7,818 nucleotides of DNA from Phycisphaerae bacterium (GTDB lineage Bacteria; Planctomycetota; Phycisphaerae; Phycisphaerales; UBA1924), in assembly GCA_016794945.1 (NCBI GenBank), contig JAEUIX010000137.1, forward strand, positions 1 to 7,818, written 5' to 3'. The notes under the pieces are model-generated. The model had not been told where the DNA came from and did no database searches. It was given only the letters and a program-made list of their open reading frames with translations. Shown here piece by piece: positions 1 to 7,037 of this stretch. Made by a program: the position numbers and the translations under genes. How positions within the stretch are numbered: the stretch's first letter is position 1; each line of letters opens with the position of its first letter.

Positions 1-321
1 CGGCGGGGCGTGGAAGACAGTCTGTCCGTGCACGACGACGAGATCGGCCCGGCGCCCGGCGAGCAGCTCACGCACGGCACGAGCGTGCAGCAGCCCGAAC
101 CGACGGGCGACGTCGGCCATCGCCCCGGCGCTCATCGGGGATTGGTCGGCCAGGGCCCGCAGCGGGGCCGAAAGGTCGTTCAGCGGCGTGGCGCTCGCCG
201 CCTCCACCGTCGCCCGCATGGACAGCCCGCGCCCCTCGATCCGCACCAGTGCCGCGTCCAGCCCGTCGATGCTGGTGCCCGTCATGCACCCGACCACCAG
301 TCTCGTCGCGCCCGCCGTCAT
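1..321 (-). CDS. anmK: Anhydro-N-acetylmuramic acid kinase, N-terminal part (runs off left edge)
   Basis: AnmK phosphorylates 1,6-anhydro-N-acetylmuramic acid, opening the anhydro ring, to give MurNAc-6-phosphate in cytoplasmic cell-wall recycling. The first 107 residues are visible. They carry the family's N-terminal nucleotide-binding signature (CMTGTSIDGLDAAL, about residues 12-25; family form G-L-M-S-G-T-S-x-D-G-x-D) and the downstream HGQTVFHAPP at 98-107, matching the AnmK H-G-Q-T-x-x-H segment. The catalytic aspartate lies beyond the window edge and cannot be checked. The ATG at 321 overlaps the TGA of the upstream GH20 gene as ATGA. There is no Shine-Dalgarno, but TACGCT lies 6 nt upstream, so the gene may be translated by coupling to GH20, from its own leaderless transcript, or both. 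The family call is firm; completeness of the gene is unknown. Confidence 0.93.
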   Translation of the reverse strand, partial: MTAGATRLVVGCMTGTSIDGLDAALVRIEGRGLSMRATVEAASATPLNDLSAPLRALADQSPMSAGAMADVARRFGLLHARAVRELLAGRRADLVVVHGQTVFHAPP

Positions 322-2234
322 GGCGCAAGCGTACCGCCGACGGGCCCGGCGCGCTCGTCGGCCAGGTCGTCCCGCACCGACCGGTAGAAGCCAACGCTGT
401 GCTCCAGCCCGCCCGGACGCGAGCGCACGAGCCACAGCCGCCGATGCTCGCCGATCAGTTCCGCCAGCCGCTCGCGCAGCGCCAGGCGAGCCGCGCCGTG
501 GTCGCCCCCGGAGCGCCGCAGGACGGCCCGATCGGCGGCGAATCGCATCACCTCCGCCGCGTGGCGCAGTTCCGCGCTCACCAGCGGACCGGCGCCGTCC
601 GGCACGCTCGTGGCCAGATCCGCCACACGGGCGCGGGCGTCCTGCCAGAGTTCCATCGGCCCGACCTCCCTCTTGCGATCCCACGCCGCGCCGTGCAGAT
701 CAGCGAACAACGCCCCCTGGTTGCGGAGCCTTCCGCTCTGGCCGTCGCGCGAAAGGCCCAGCGCAACCCGTCGCAGCGGCTCGTCCGCATCGCCGAGCGC
801 CTCCAGCCACGGCCCGACACGCAAGGAACGGTCGCCCAGCGCGTGGAAGCCGGCCGCCGCGGGGTCGAACCCATCCCCGCTGCCGTTCCAGGCGGCTTGT
901 GCGCCGTGGGCCAATCCCATGAGCGCCACGGGCCAGACCTGGTGGTGCCCGGTGTCGCCCCAGTCGCACACCAGCATGCCGCCGGCGCCGGCTGTGAGGC
1001 CCTGCGCCGCGGCCGCGGCCAGGTTGCCGTGCCGCTCGGCGGTGCGGCCGGCGATGGACCGCCACGAACTGGTGCCGGGGCAGACCCACGCTTCCAGCCC
1101 CGCGCCGAGCAGGGTGCGGCACCAGGTTTCGAAGGGCGCATCGGGCTCGTAGCCCCAGGCCAGCGCGACGGCGTCCGTGGGCAGGCCCCGCACGCACTGT
1201 GTGTGGGAGAGCGCCACGTCGGCCCACAGCATGGGCCGCTTGCCGTGCCGGCGCACGGCTCTACACACCCCGGCGACGAACTCCAGATAGACCGCGATGC
1301 GCCCGGCGGCCCCGCCGCCGAGCCGTTCGCACGCTTCGCGGCTGCGACCCCACCCAACGTCGTAGGTCTCGTCGCAGCCGATGTTGACCAGGTCCGAGCG
1401 GAAGCACGGCAGCAGCTGCGACAGCCAGTCCTCCACCAGGGCCAGCGAGCGCGGATCCGTCGGGCAGAGGCTGAACGGGCCGGAGCGCGGCCAGACGTCG
1501 AACATCCAGTCGCCGTGGGTCTCGGCCAGATCGCGATAGGCCGGCAGCCGCAGCCAGTGGGCCAGGTGGCCGAAGCAGTTCTGGTTCGCGGCCAGCTCGA
1601 TGCCCGCCGCGGCGCACCGCTCGTCGAGCCGCCGGACCTCGTCGGGCGTGACGGGGCTCCAGCCCTGCCACGCCGCATCGTGGCCGGCGTAGGCGAAGGT
1701 GTGCTCGGTGTAGAGCTGCAGGTGATTGAACTTCAGCTCGGCGAGCGTGTCGATGATGCGGTCGAACTCGGCCATCGTGGGGATGCGGTCGCGCGACACG
1801 TCGAGCATGGCCCCGCGCGCCCGGAACGAGGGCGCATCGTCGATCTCCACGCACGGCAGCCTTCCGCCGAATTGCCGGATCAACTGCCGCAGCGTCATCA
1901 GCCCGTGCCGCAGCCCGGCCCTGGAAGCCGAGCGGATGTTCACGGTGCTTCCGGCCGGCCCGGCCGAGCCGGCCAGGGGCGGGCTGATGCGCAGGCAGTA
2001 GCCCTGTTCCTGGGTGCTCAGGCTCCGGCCCTCGGCGGCGTGGTCGGATTCGACCCGAAGCCAGCCGGGCTCGGCGGCGGCGGCCGGCCGGAACGTCATC
2101 GCCGGCACGCACGCGCCGACCAGCGCCGCGTCGCCGGTCACGCTGACGGGACCGAGGGGCACGGCGACGGTCGCCCCGCCGAGGCGGTGCACTCGGCGCG
2201 GGGGCGGGATCAGCAGGACGTCGTCCGGGGCCAT
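318..2234 (-). CDS. Glycoside hydrolase family 20 (beta-N-acetylhexosaminidase-like), cytoplasmic
   Basis: This 638-residue protein has GH20 architecture. Residues about 20-130 form an N-terminal alpha/beta domain (GH20b-like). A TIM-barrel catalytic domain follows from about 138 to 450, then a helical C-terminal region. The barrel opens with [11 protein letters not shown] (140-150), the family's R-G-x-M-L-D-x-S-R strand. The catalytic pair is D288-E289 in LVNIGCDET; the more familiar form is H-x-G-G-D-E, so N284 and C287 differ from classical members. LYTEHTFAY (174-182) and [11 protein letters not shown] (217-227) resemble a bacterial GH20 subgroup. GH20 enzymes remove terminal beta-GlcNAc or GalNAc by substrate-assisted catalysis. 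No signal peptide is seen, so action in the cytoplasm is inferred. The ATG at 2234 was chosen over one 14 codons upstream because homology begins after it and TATGCT sits just ahead of it. The overlap with anmK suggests amino-sugar or peptidoglycan-fragment recycling. The exact substrate is not determined. Confidence 0.88.
   Translation of the reverse strand: MAPDDVLLIPPPRRVHRLGGATVAVPLGPVSVTGDAALVGACVPAMTFRPAAAAEPGWLRVESDHAAEGRSLSTQEQGYCLRISPPLAGSAGPAGSTVNIRSASRAGLRHGLMTLRQLIRQFGGRLPCVEIDDAPSFRARGAMLDVSRDRIPTMAEFDRIIDTLAELKFNHLQLYTEHTFAYAGHDAAWQGWSPVTPDEVRRLDERCAAAGIELAANQNCFGHLAHWLRLPAYRDLAETHGDWMFDVWPRSGPFSLCPTDPRSLALVEDWLSQLLPCFRSDLVNIGCDETYDVGWGRSREACERLGGGAAGRIAVYLEFVAGVCRAVRRHGKRPMLWADVALSHTQCVRGLPTDAVALAWGYEPDAPFETWCRTLLGAGLEAWVCPGTSSWRSIAGRTAERHGNLAAAAAQGLTAGAGGMLVCDWGDTGHHQVWPVALMGLAHGAQAAWNGSGDGFDPAAAGFHALGDRSLRVGPWLEALGDADEPLRRVALGLSRDGQSGRLRNQGALFADLHGAAWDRKREVGPMELWQDARARVADLATSVPDGAGPLVSAELRHAAEVMRFAADRAVLRRSGGDHGAARLALRERLAELIGEHRRLWLVRSRPGGLEHSVGFYRSVRDDLADERAGPVGGTLAP
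328..333 (-). promoter_or_regulatory. Candidate leaderless -10 element for anmK, inside the GH20 gene
   Basis: TACGCT on the minus strand ends 6 nt before the anmK ATG (TACGCTTGCGCCATG). It lies in the last codons of GH20, which encode G-G-T-L-A-P before the stop. The same hexamer at almost the same distance precedes four other genes in the window. No recognisable -35 box is present at the usual distance. Because this copy is also protein-coding, it is less secure as a promoter than the intergenic ones. Confidence 0.45.
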
Positions 2235-2242
2235 CGGCCCCG

Positions 2243-2248
2243 AGCATA
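2243..2248 (-). promoter_or_regulatory. Candidate leaderless -10 element for the GH20 gene
   Basis: TATGCT on the minus strand ends 8 nt before the GH20 ATG at 2234, in the 72-bp divergent gap shared with threonine aldolase. It matches TATAAT at four positions, and there is no good Shine-Dalgarno before the start. A 5' UTR of zero to two nucleotides is predicted. An 8-bp GGCCGGCC palindrome (2265-2272) lies between this element and the one facing the other way; in DNA this GC-rich it may be chance. Confidence 0.5.
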
Positions 2249-2295
2249 GACGACGGCAGGACCGGGCCGGCCGCACGCGGAGCGGGCGTCGCTTC

Positions 2296-2301
2296 TACGC
2301 T
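2296..2301 (+). promoter_or_regulatory. Candidate leaderless -10 element for the threonine aldolase gene
   Basis: TACGCT ends 5 nt before the ATG at 2307 (TACGCTTGGACATG). No Shine-Dalgarno is present at normal spacing; the nearest GGAG-like stretch is more than 20 nt upstream. Initiation 6-7 nt past a -10 box would fall on the ATG. No -35 match is seen. Confidence 0.5.
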
Positions 2302-2306
2302 TGGAC

Positions 2307-3359
2307 ATGCCGCCGATCGACCTGCGTTCCGACACGGTCACCCGCCCCACCGCCGCCATGCGCCAGGCGATGGCCAACGCCGAAGTCGGCGACGATGTGC
2401 TGGGCGACGACCCGACGGTCATCGCGCTGCAGGAGCGCGTCGCCGCCATCATGGGCAAGGAGGCCGCATGCTTCGTGCCCAGCGGCACGATGGCCAACCA
2501 GACCGCCATCCGCGCTCACACCGAGCCCGGCGACGAGGTGATCTGCCACAAGGATTCGCACATCATCCATTACGAAACGGGCGCGCCGGCGGCGCTCTCG
2601 GGCGTCATGATCCGCCCGCTCGACGGGGACCGCGGCATCTACGAGCCCGCGGACCTCGAGCACGCCTGCCGGCCCGACAGCCACCACTTCCCCCATTCGC
2701 GCCTGGTCATCGTCGAGAACACCCACAACCGAGGCGGCGGGGCCGTCTGGCCGATGGGGCTGATCGAAAAGGTCTCGGCTGCGGCGCGCGCCCGTGGCCT
2801 GCGACTGCACCTCGACGGCGCCAGGATCTGGAACGCCAGCGCCGCCACCGGCCGGGCGCCGGCGGACTACGCCCGGCACTTCGACACCGTCAGCTGCTGC
2901 TTCTCCAAGGGCCTGGGAGCCCCGGCAGGATCGGCCGTCGCCGGCGGCCGCGATGTCATCGCCCGGGTGCACCGATTCCGCAAGATGTTCGGCGGCACGA
3001 TGCGACAGTCGGGCGTGCTCGCGGCTGCGGCGCTGCACGCCCTGGACCATCACATCGACCGGCTCAAGGAAGACCACGCCAACGCCAAGCGGCTCGAGGG
3101 GCTCATCCGCGACCTGCCGGGCGTCACGATCGCCCTGCCGGTCGAGACCAACATGGTTTTCATCGACCTGCACGAACGGCACGGCACCGCGGCGGCGTTC
3201 TGCGACCGCATGAAGGCCGCCGGCGTGCTCATGCTGCCGACGGCGCCGCAGCGCGTCCGAATGGTCGTGCACCTGGACGTGCCGCGAGCGTCCATCGACC
3301 GCGCGGCGGACCTGATCGCCGAGGCGCTGCGCCCGCGTCCGGCGGCGGCGCACGCCTGA
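2307..3359 (+). CDS. ltaE: Low-specificity L-threonine aldolase (PLP-dependent, fold type I)
   Basis: This enzyme cleaves L-threonine or L-allo-threonine to glycine and acetaldehyde using pyridoxal phosphate in the cytoplasm. The 350-residue length is normal for the family. Visible hallmarks are the N-terminal [11 protein letters not shown] (5-15), [10 protein letters not shown] (28-37), the phosphate-binding SGTMANQ (59-65), HLDGAR (168-173), where D170 should contact the PLP ring nitrogen, and [10 protein letters not shown] (200-209), where K201 is the Schiff-base lysine. The ATG at 2307 was chosen over the TTG two codons upstream because family proteins begin right before the DLRSDTVT motif and the TTG overlaps the proposed -10 hexamer. 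The gene stands alone, diverging from GH20 and ending 3 bp from the convergent DUF6263-like gene. It probably serves glycine/threonine metabolism. No functional link to either neighbour is evident. Confidence 0.95.
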   Translation: MPPIDLRSDTVTRPTAAMRQAMANAEVGDDVLGDDPTVIALQERVAAIMGKEAACFVPSGTMANQTAIRAHTEPGDEVICHKDSHIIHYETGAPAALSGVMIRPLDGDRGIYEPADLEHACRPDSHHFPHSRLVIVENTHNRGGGAVWPMGLIEKVSAAARARGLRLHLDGARIWNASAATGRAPADYARHFDTVSCCFSKGLGAPAGSAVAGGRDVIARVHRFRKMFGGTMRQSGVLAAAALHALDHHIDRLKEDHANAKRLEGLIRDLPGVTIALPVETNMVFIDLHERHGTAAAFCDRMKAAGVLMLPTAPQRVRMVVHLDVPRASIDRAADLIAEALRPRPAAAHA

Positions 3360-3362
3360 TCG

Positions 3363-4352
3363 CTACTTCCGCTGACCTTCGACGCGCTCGACCTTGACGG
3401 TCTGCGTGCTGCTCATGGAGCCCAGGCCGCCCCTGGTACCTTCGAGGTTCATCTGCTGCTCGCTGGTCATGCTCTTGAGCTGGCCGAGGCGCGTGTCCCA
3501 CACGTACATCCCGCGCGAACCGCCGCCCTTGACGCTCACCGGCGCAGCGCCCGGCGCCGCGGTTGCGGGCTCCACGCGTCCGCTGAACGCGACCTCGGCC
3601 CTGCCGTCGCGCGACGAACGGAGCTGGTGGTCGGTGATCATCTTGAACTCGCCGAACGGACCGACCGACACCTCGTCGACGTTCTGCCACTTCTCGCCCA
3701 CGCTCACCAGGCCGCCGCCGCTCTTGCGGGTGGTGATGGGTCCGAAGATGCCGCCGACGCGGTCCTTGGGCGAGCCGACGCCCGCTTTGTCCATGAGCCC
3801 CGGAAGTCCCAGGCCCCCGCCGCCCTCGACGCTCTTGATGTTCCCGTTGCCGTCGTAGACCACGGTGAGCTTCTGACCCACCATGCCCTGGAACGCCTGG
3901 CGCAGCACGCCCTCCATCGCCTCGTCGATCTCGTCCTTGCGCGGCCCCTTGGCCGGCGGCGGCGACTTCGCCGGGTCGCTGTCGAACGAAAGGTCCAGGT
4001 CGTCGGTCTTGAGCCGCACCTTCACGCGATCGAACACGATCTCGACCGTCGCGCCCGATTCGCCGTCGGTCTTGACCGTCCGGACGCTCAGGGTGAACTC
4101 CTGCGTGATCGTCTGCCGCTGCTCGGGGTCCTGCTTGTCCTGCGGCTTGACGGTGTTGTCGCTGGTCACGGTCATGACGTACCGCGTCGTCTGGCCGGGC
4201 TCGAACTTCGGCCGGAGATCGACCTTGGCCGCCCCCGGCTGGATGCTTGGCGCTGCCGCGCCGACGCCCCCGTGCGCCGAGACGCAGACCGCAGTCGCCG
4301 CCAGCCCGATCGCCGCGAGCCACCGCCACGCCGCGAATATGCCCGTTGCCAT
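3363..4352 (-). CDS. Exported protein of unknown function, resembling DUF6263
   Basis: This 329-residue protein has an N-terminal signal peptide: basic start, hydrophobic stretch about 8-34 rich in alanine, and likely cleavage near the AAAP at about 32-35. The mature part begins with a beta-rich segment (LRPKFEPGQTTRYVMTVTSD, 46-65) followed by strands alternating with charged turns. The pattern of an F-x-x-G-x-x-x-x-Y opening, the V-Y-D-G-N-G-N-I segment (165-172) and a late repeat of the beta pattern resembles DUF6263 proteins, which I associate with planctomycetes. That assignment is from memory and tentative. A Gly/Pro-rich linker lies at about 260-280. There is no enzyme motif or membrane anchor after the signal. 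A clear AGGGGA ribosome-binding site precedes the ATG, so the longer upstream reading frame is rejected. It is the last gene of the minus-strand block, 92 bp after the amine oxidase. Function is unknown. Confidence 0.8.
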   Translation of the reverse strand: MATGIFAAWRWLAAIGLAATAVCVSAHGGVGAAAPSIQPGAAKVDLRPKFEPGQTTRYVMTVTSDNTVKPQDKQDPEQRQTITQEFTLSVRTVKTDGESGATVEIVFDRVKVRLKTDDLDLSFDSDPAKSPPPAKGPRKDEIDEAMEGVLRQAFQGMVGQKLTVVYDGNGNIKSVEGGGGLGLPGLMDKAGVGSPKDRVGGIFGPITTRKSGGGLVSVGEKWQNVDEVSVGPFGEFKMITDHQLRSSRDGRAEVAFSGRVEPATAAPGAAPVSVKGGGSRGMYVWDTRLGQLKSMTSEQQMNLEGTRGGLGSMSSTQTVKVERVEGQRK

Positions 4353-4359
4353 GGTCGAT

Positions 4360-4365
4360 TCCCCT
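4360..4365 (-). promoter_or_regulatory. Shine-Dalgarno of the DUF6263-like gene
   Basis: AGGGGA lies 7 nt upstream of the ATG at 4352. It fixes the start at the signal-peptide methionine. It also contrasts with the five window genes that lack a Shine-Dalgarno and carry TAYGCT instead. Confidence 0.7.
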
Positions 4366-4390
4366 GTGCAGGCGGGCCCGCACGGAGCCC

Positions 4391-4434
4391 GGACCGGTCC
4401 ATTCGCTCCGCCGGCCTCCGGGGATGCCTCCCGG
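4391..4434. other. Palindrome and small hairpin between the amine oxidase and DUF6263-like genes
   Basis: The 92-bp gap (4353-4444) contains a perfect 10-bp palindrome GGACCGGTCC (4391-4400) and an imperfect inverted repeat, CCGGG/CCCGG, at 4418-4434 with a short loop. Neither is followed by a T-run in the direction of transcription, so a canonical intrinsic terminator is not supported. The repeat could be a weak attenuator or processing site after the amine oxidase stop, and the palindrome could be an operator. At this GC content either may be chance. Confidence 0.25.
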
Positions 4435-4444
4435 CCACCGCAGT

Positions 4445-5950
4445 CTACCGGCCGGCGCGGATGAGCACGTTCCGGGCCGCGTTGAGGCCGCTCTGCAGCG
4501 CACCTTCCATGTACCCGACGAACCCGTAGCAAGCGTGCTCCCCGGCGAACGTGAGCCGTTCGGCGCCGGCGTGCAGCGCCGGGCCGACGGCCGTCACCTC
4601 GCCCGGGGCCGGAAAGGCGTACCCGCACCGAGCCCACGGCATCTTCGGCCAGTTCATCAGCCGGCCGCGGAGCACGGAGCCCTCGATCCCGGGCAGCAGC
4701 TTCTTCAGTTCCGCGGCGTACATGGGGGCGACGTCGCGCGACTCCATGTCGGCGATCGCTCGGGCACGCGGCCCGCCGGAGAAGCACGCCACCGCCTCCC
4801 CCTCTCCGGCCTGACCGGCGGTCATGTCCCACACGGCGCCGATGGGCCCGTCGCTCTGCGCGTGCGGACCGGTCTTGTCCTTCTTCCAGAACGCCTCCTT
4901 GAGCTGCACGAGGTACTTCAGGTTGGTCCCCATCTGCACCCTGTGCGTGCCGTCGGCACCCCGCACGGCTTCGGGGAGCGCCGGCAGCCATTCGATGGAG
5001 TCCCACGTGCTCGGCGGGATCGCCAGCACCAGCTCGTCGGCCTCGTGCACATCGCCGGCGCGGGTCGTGGCCTTTACGCCTGAGGCCGTGCGTTCAACCT
5101 TCACCACGGCCGAGCCGACCTTGACGCGCTCTCGTCCGAGCGCGTCGGCAAGCTTGAACGCCAGGTGCTGGTTGCCCTGGCGGCAGCGGTACACCTCGGT
5201 CTCGATCCAGAACCGACCCAGCCCGTGCCCCTTGAGCATCGCCAGGAACCCCAGGTAGCTCTGGCGCTCCAACGTCACGCCGTTCGTACTCGTCAGGTCC
5301 GCGCGGATCACCTTGCGCGCAAGCTCGCTGATCTCCTGCTGGGCCAGCCAGTCTGCCATGCTCCGGGCGTCGAGTTCACCCGCCCGCTCGGCCGCCCAGG
5401 GCTTCTCCGCGTCGATCGGGAACGCCGGCGCGTTCAGACCCATGAAAGCCCCGGCCATCTCGCCGTACACACGCTCCAACTCGTCCTCCGACAGCCGACG
5501 CCCCTCGATCACGACGGGCGTAGAACCCTCTTCATCGACGTCGAGCCCGGCCATCGTCAGGCCGAACCGTTCGGCGTACGCGAGCCACAACGGGTGGTTG
5601 GAACCGATCAGCTCCCCGCCGCCCTCGACCACCTTGCCGGGCACGAGGTCGTTCATCGTCACCACCCGGCCGCCGAGCCGGCCCGTGGCTTCGAGCACGG
5701 TGACGTCGATCTGCTCGCTGCGCAGCTCGTACGCCGCGGTCAGGCCCGCCAGTCCACCGCCGATCACCAGCACGCGCCCCGCGGCAAGCCGGCGCCCGGG
5801 CCGAGCCCCGACGCCCCACGCCCGTGCGCCGCTCAACAGCATCGCTGCGCCCGCCGCGGCGCCGGCCTTCAGCAGGTCGCGCCGGGAGAGCGTCGCCTTG
5901 GCGGCCGGATCGAACCTCCACGACAACCTGCGGAACACGGAATCACTCAT
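4445..5950 (-). CDS. Tat-exported flavin-dependent amine oxidase (MAO/polyamine oxidase superfamily)
   Basis: This 501-residue FAD enzyme should oxidise a primary, secondary or polyamine-type amine, releasing H2O2, outside the cytoplasmic membrane. The N-terminus has a twin-arginine signal (LSRRDLLKAG, 21-30) followed by an alanine-rich hydrophobic segment. The Rossmann motif VIGGGLAGL (62-70) binds FAD, with E87 in VLEATGRLGGR contacting the ribose. The segment around LKYLVQLKEAFWKK (344-357) resembles the MAO-B region holding its conserved lysine, making K345 the likely equivalent. The C-terminal flavin motif FAGEH...GYMEGALQSG (468-488) is intact and Y480 matches a MAO aromatic-cage position. 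No Cys is convincingly placed for covalent flavin. A GGAG Shine-Dalgarno supports this ATG. The gene lies 66 bp after the endonuclease-family lipoprotein gene in the same direction, so co-transcription is likely. The superfamily is secure; the substrate is unknown. Confidence 0.92.
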   Translation of the reverse strand: MSDSVFRRLSWRFDPAAKATLSRRDLLKAGAAAGAAMLLSGARAWGVGARPGRRLAAGRVLVIGGGLAGLTAAYELRSEQIDVTVLEATGRLGGRVVTMNDLVPGKVVEGGGELIGSNHPLWLAYAERFGLTMAGLDVDEEGSTPVVIEGRRLSEDELERVYGEMAGAFMGLNAPAFPIDAEKPWAAERAGELDARSMADWLAQQEISELARKVIRADLTSTNGVTLERQSYLGFLAMLKGHGLGRFWIETEVYRCRQGNQHLAFKLADALGRERVKVGSAVVKVERTASGVKATTRAGDVHEADELVLAIPPSTWDSIEWLPALPEAVRGADGTHRVQMGTNLKYLVQLKEAFWKKDKTGPHAQSDGPIGAVWDMTAGQAGEGEAVACFSGGPRARAIADMESRDVAPMYAAELKKLLPGIEGSVLRGRLMNWPKMPWARCGYAFPAPGEVTAVGPALHAGAERLTFAGEHACYGFVGYMEGALQSGLNAARNVLIRAGR

Positions 5951-5956
5951 GGCTCA

Positions 5957-5960
5957 CTCC
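5957..5960 (-). promoter_or_regulatory. Shine-Dalgarno of the amine oxidase gene
   Basis: GGAG lies 6 nt before the ATG at 5950 (GGAGTGAGCCATG). No TAYGCT hexamer occurs in the 66-bp gap, consistent with read-through from the upstream gene. The Shine-Dalgarno is embedded in a two-codon ATG-GAG-TGA mini-ORF, which is probably incidental. Confidence 0.65.
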
Positions 5961-6016
5961 ATCGAACGATCGGCGTCGGGAACGTCAGCGAAGGGCGTCG
6001 CCCCGCGCCAGGCTCG

Positions 6017-7006
6017 CTATGGCCGGGCGATCCTGAGACGTGCCCAGACCGCGAAGTGGTCGGAGGCGTACCGCCCCTGCCAGTCACGCCGGTCGATGCC
6101 CGCGTCGAGCACAGGCACCGAGCGGTCGGCCAGCACGAAGTCGATCTTCGGTCCTGAGCCGTCACCCTTGAACGCGTGGTATGTGCCCGCCGGCGACTCG
6201 TCCGGCTTCACCGTACGGAACGTGTCCGCCAGCCGGGGCGAGGCCTCCGCTCGGCCACCTCCCTCGGTCGCCCGCTCGGAACGACCCGTGAGGTAGGAGA
6301 CAACCGGACCCGCTTCGCCTTCGTTGAGATCCCCGGCGAGCACGACCGGCACTCCCACCATCCGCGACAGATGAATCGCTCGACCGATGAGCTCTGCCCC
6401 GTGGGCCCGGGCCGCGGCGCTCTGGTGATCCAGGTGCGTGTTGAACACCTGGAGCATCGCGCCGCTGCGGCGTTCGACCAGCAGCGCCGTGGTGCAGACC
6501 CTCGGAAGGCTGGCGCCCCAGCCGCGCGAGCCGGGCTGGTCGGGCGTCGGGCTGAGCCAGAAGGTCTTCTCACTGTCGAGGCGCAGACGGTCGCGCCGGT
6601 AAAGGATGGCGGCGTACTCGCCGGCCTGCTTGCCATCGTCGCGCCCGGCGCCGGCTTCTCCGAATTCGGGCAGAGCCCGACGGATGTCGTCGAGCTGATC
6701 GCGCAGCGCCTCCTGCACGCAGAGCACGTCGGGGTCGAGCGTGCGGATGGTCTCGAGCACAAGTTCGCGCCGGTTGGGCCAGGCGTTGTCGCCGTCGGGG
6801 GCCGTGCCGTAGCGGATGTTGAACGTCACCACCGTCCAATCGCTGGACACCGGCGCGAACACCGCGTCGAGCAGGCCCGGCCGCTTCTCGATGCCGGCGC
6901 ACCCGCCGACAACACACGCCCCGGCGACGGCCGACAGCACCCCCAGCAGCCACGACCACGGCCAAAGCCCCCGACGGCCCGCCGACCTGCGACCCTCGTG
7001 ATCCAT
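6017..7006 (-). CDS. Endonuclease/exonuclease/phosphatase-family lipoprotein
   Basis: This 329-residue protein is a metal-dependent phosphoesterase of the EEP (DNase I-like) fold. Visible signatures in order are TFNIRYG (61-67, metal/phosphate Asn63), VQE (97-99, metal-binding Glu99), NTHLDHQ (189-195, catalytic-type His191), GDLNE (225-229, Asp226 and Asn228), KIDFVLAD (287-294), and SDHFAV (315-320, Asp316-His317). All catalytic positions of the family appear present. The N-terminus is basic, then hydrophobic (about 14-35), ending in VVGGC, so Cys36 is a probable lipobox cysteine and the protein should be membrane-anchored outside the cytoplasm. The substrate cannot be read from sequence: nucleic acid, lipid or sugar-phosphate esters are all possible. 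The ATG at 7006 is preferred over one at 7018, because the latter lies within the proposed TATGCT promoter hexamer. It heads a probable three-gene block of exported proteins. Confidence 0.9.
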   Translation of the reverse strand: MDHEGRRSAGRRGLWPWSWLLGVLSAVAGACVVGGCAGIEKRPGLLDAVFAPVSSDWTVVTFNIRYGTAPDGDNAWPNRRELVLETIRTLDPDVLCVQEALRDQLDDIRRALPEFGEAGAGRDDGKQAGEYAAILYRRDRLRLDSEKTFWLSPTPDQPGSRGWGASLPRVCTTALLVERRSGAMLQVFNTHLDHQSAAARAHGAELIGRAIHLSRMVGVPVVLAGDLNEGEAGPVVSYLTGRSERATEGGGRAEASPRLADTFRTVKPDESPAGTYHAFKGDGSGPKIDFVLADRSVPVLDAGIDRRDWQGRYASDHFAVWARLRIARP

Positions 7007-7013
7007 GGCGGTC

Positions 7014-7019
7014 AGCATA
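7014..7019 (-). promoter_or_regulatory. Candidate leaderless -10 element for the EEP lipoprotein gene
   Basis: TATGCT on the minus strand ends 7 nt before the ATG at 7006 (TATGCTGACCGCCATG), putting the predicted transcription start on that ATG. The upstream in-frame ATG at 7018 is inside the hexamer and would not be in such a transcript. No Shine-Dalgarno or -35 box is seen. The upstream DNA needed by this promoter overlaps the LOG promoter and its first codons. Confidence 0.5.
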
Positions 7020-7031
7020 CCCCGCGCCGGC

Positions 7032-7037
7032 TACGCT
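7032..7037 (+). promoter_or_regulatory. Candidate leaderless -10 element for the LOG-family gene
   Basis: TACGCT ends 6 nt before the GTG start at 7044 (TACGCTCGCCCCGTG). There is no Shine-Dalgarno. The hexamer is only 12 bp from the oppositely oriented TATGCT at 7014-7019, so polymerases on the two promoters would compete for the same DNA. Confidence 0.5.

Noticed and set aside
249..2249. A 666-codon open frame on the plus strand opposite GH20
   Set aside because: It is antisense to a well-supported GH20 gene and its translation is low-complexity, rich in Arg, Pro, Ala and Gly, as expected from the complement of GC-rich codons. It shows no recognisable motif.
2265..2272. GGCCGGCC palindrome between the GH20 and threonine aldolase promoters as an operator
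   Set aside because: An 8-bp all-GC palindrome is common in DNA of this composition and has no supporting flanking symmetry.
2235..2276. An upstream ATG that would add 14 residues to GH20
   Set aside because: The extra residues are Arg/Cys-rich and unlike the family N-terminus, and this start would lie upstream of the proposed -10 hexamer.
4595..4630. Cys442 of the amine oxidase as a covalent flavin attachment site like MAO-B Cys397
   Set aside because: Counting back from the following glycine puts Cys442 in register, but aligning the local motif (PWARCGY against the MAO-B Q-Y-S-G-G-C-Y) places Gly443 there. A non-covalent flavin is more likely.
3363..5006. A longer 547-codon version of the DUF6263-like gene
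   Set aside because: The extension reads through the amine oxidase in another frame and is Arg/Gly-rich noise. The internal ATG at 4352 has a Shine-Dalgarno and begins a proper signal peptide.
5954..5962. A two-codon mini-ORF (ATG-GAG-TGA) just before the amine oxidase start
   Set aside because: It contains the gene's own Shine-Dalgarno and has no ribosome-binding site of its own. It is too short to distinguish from chance.
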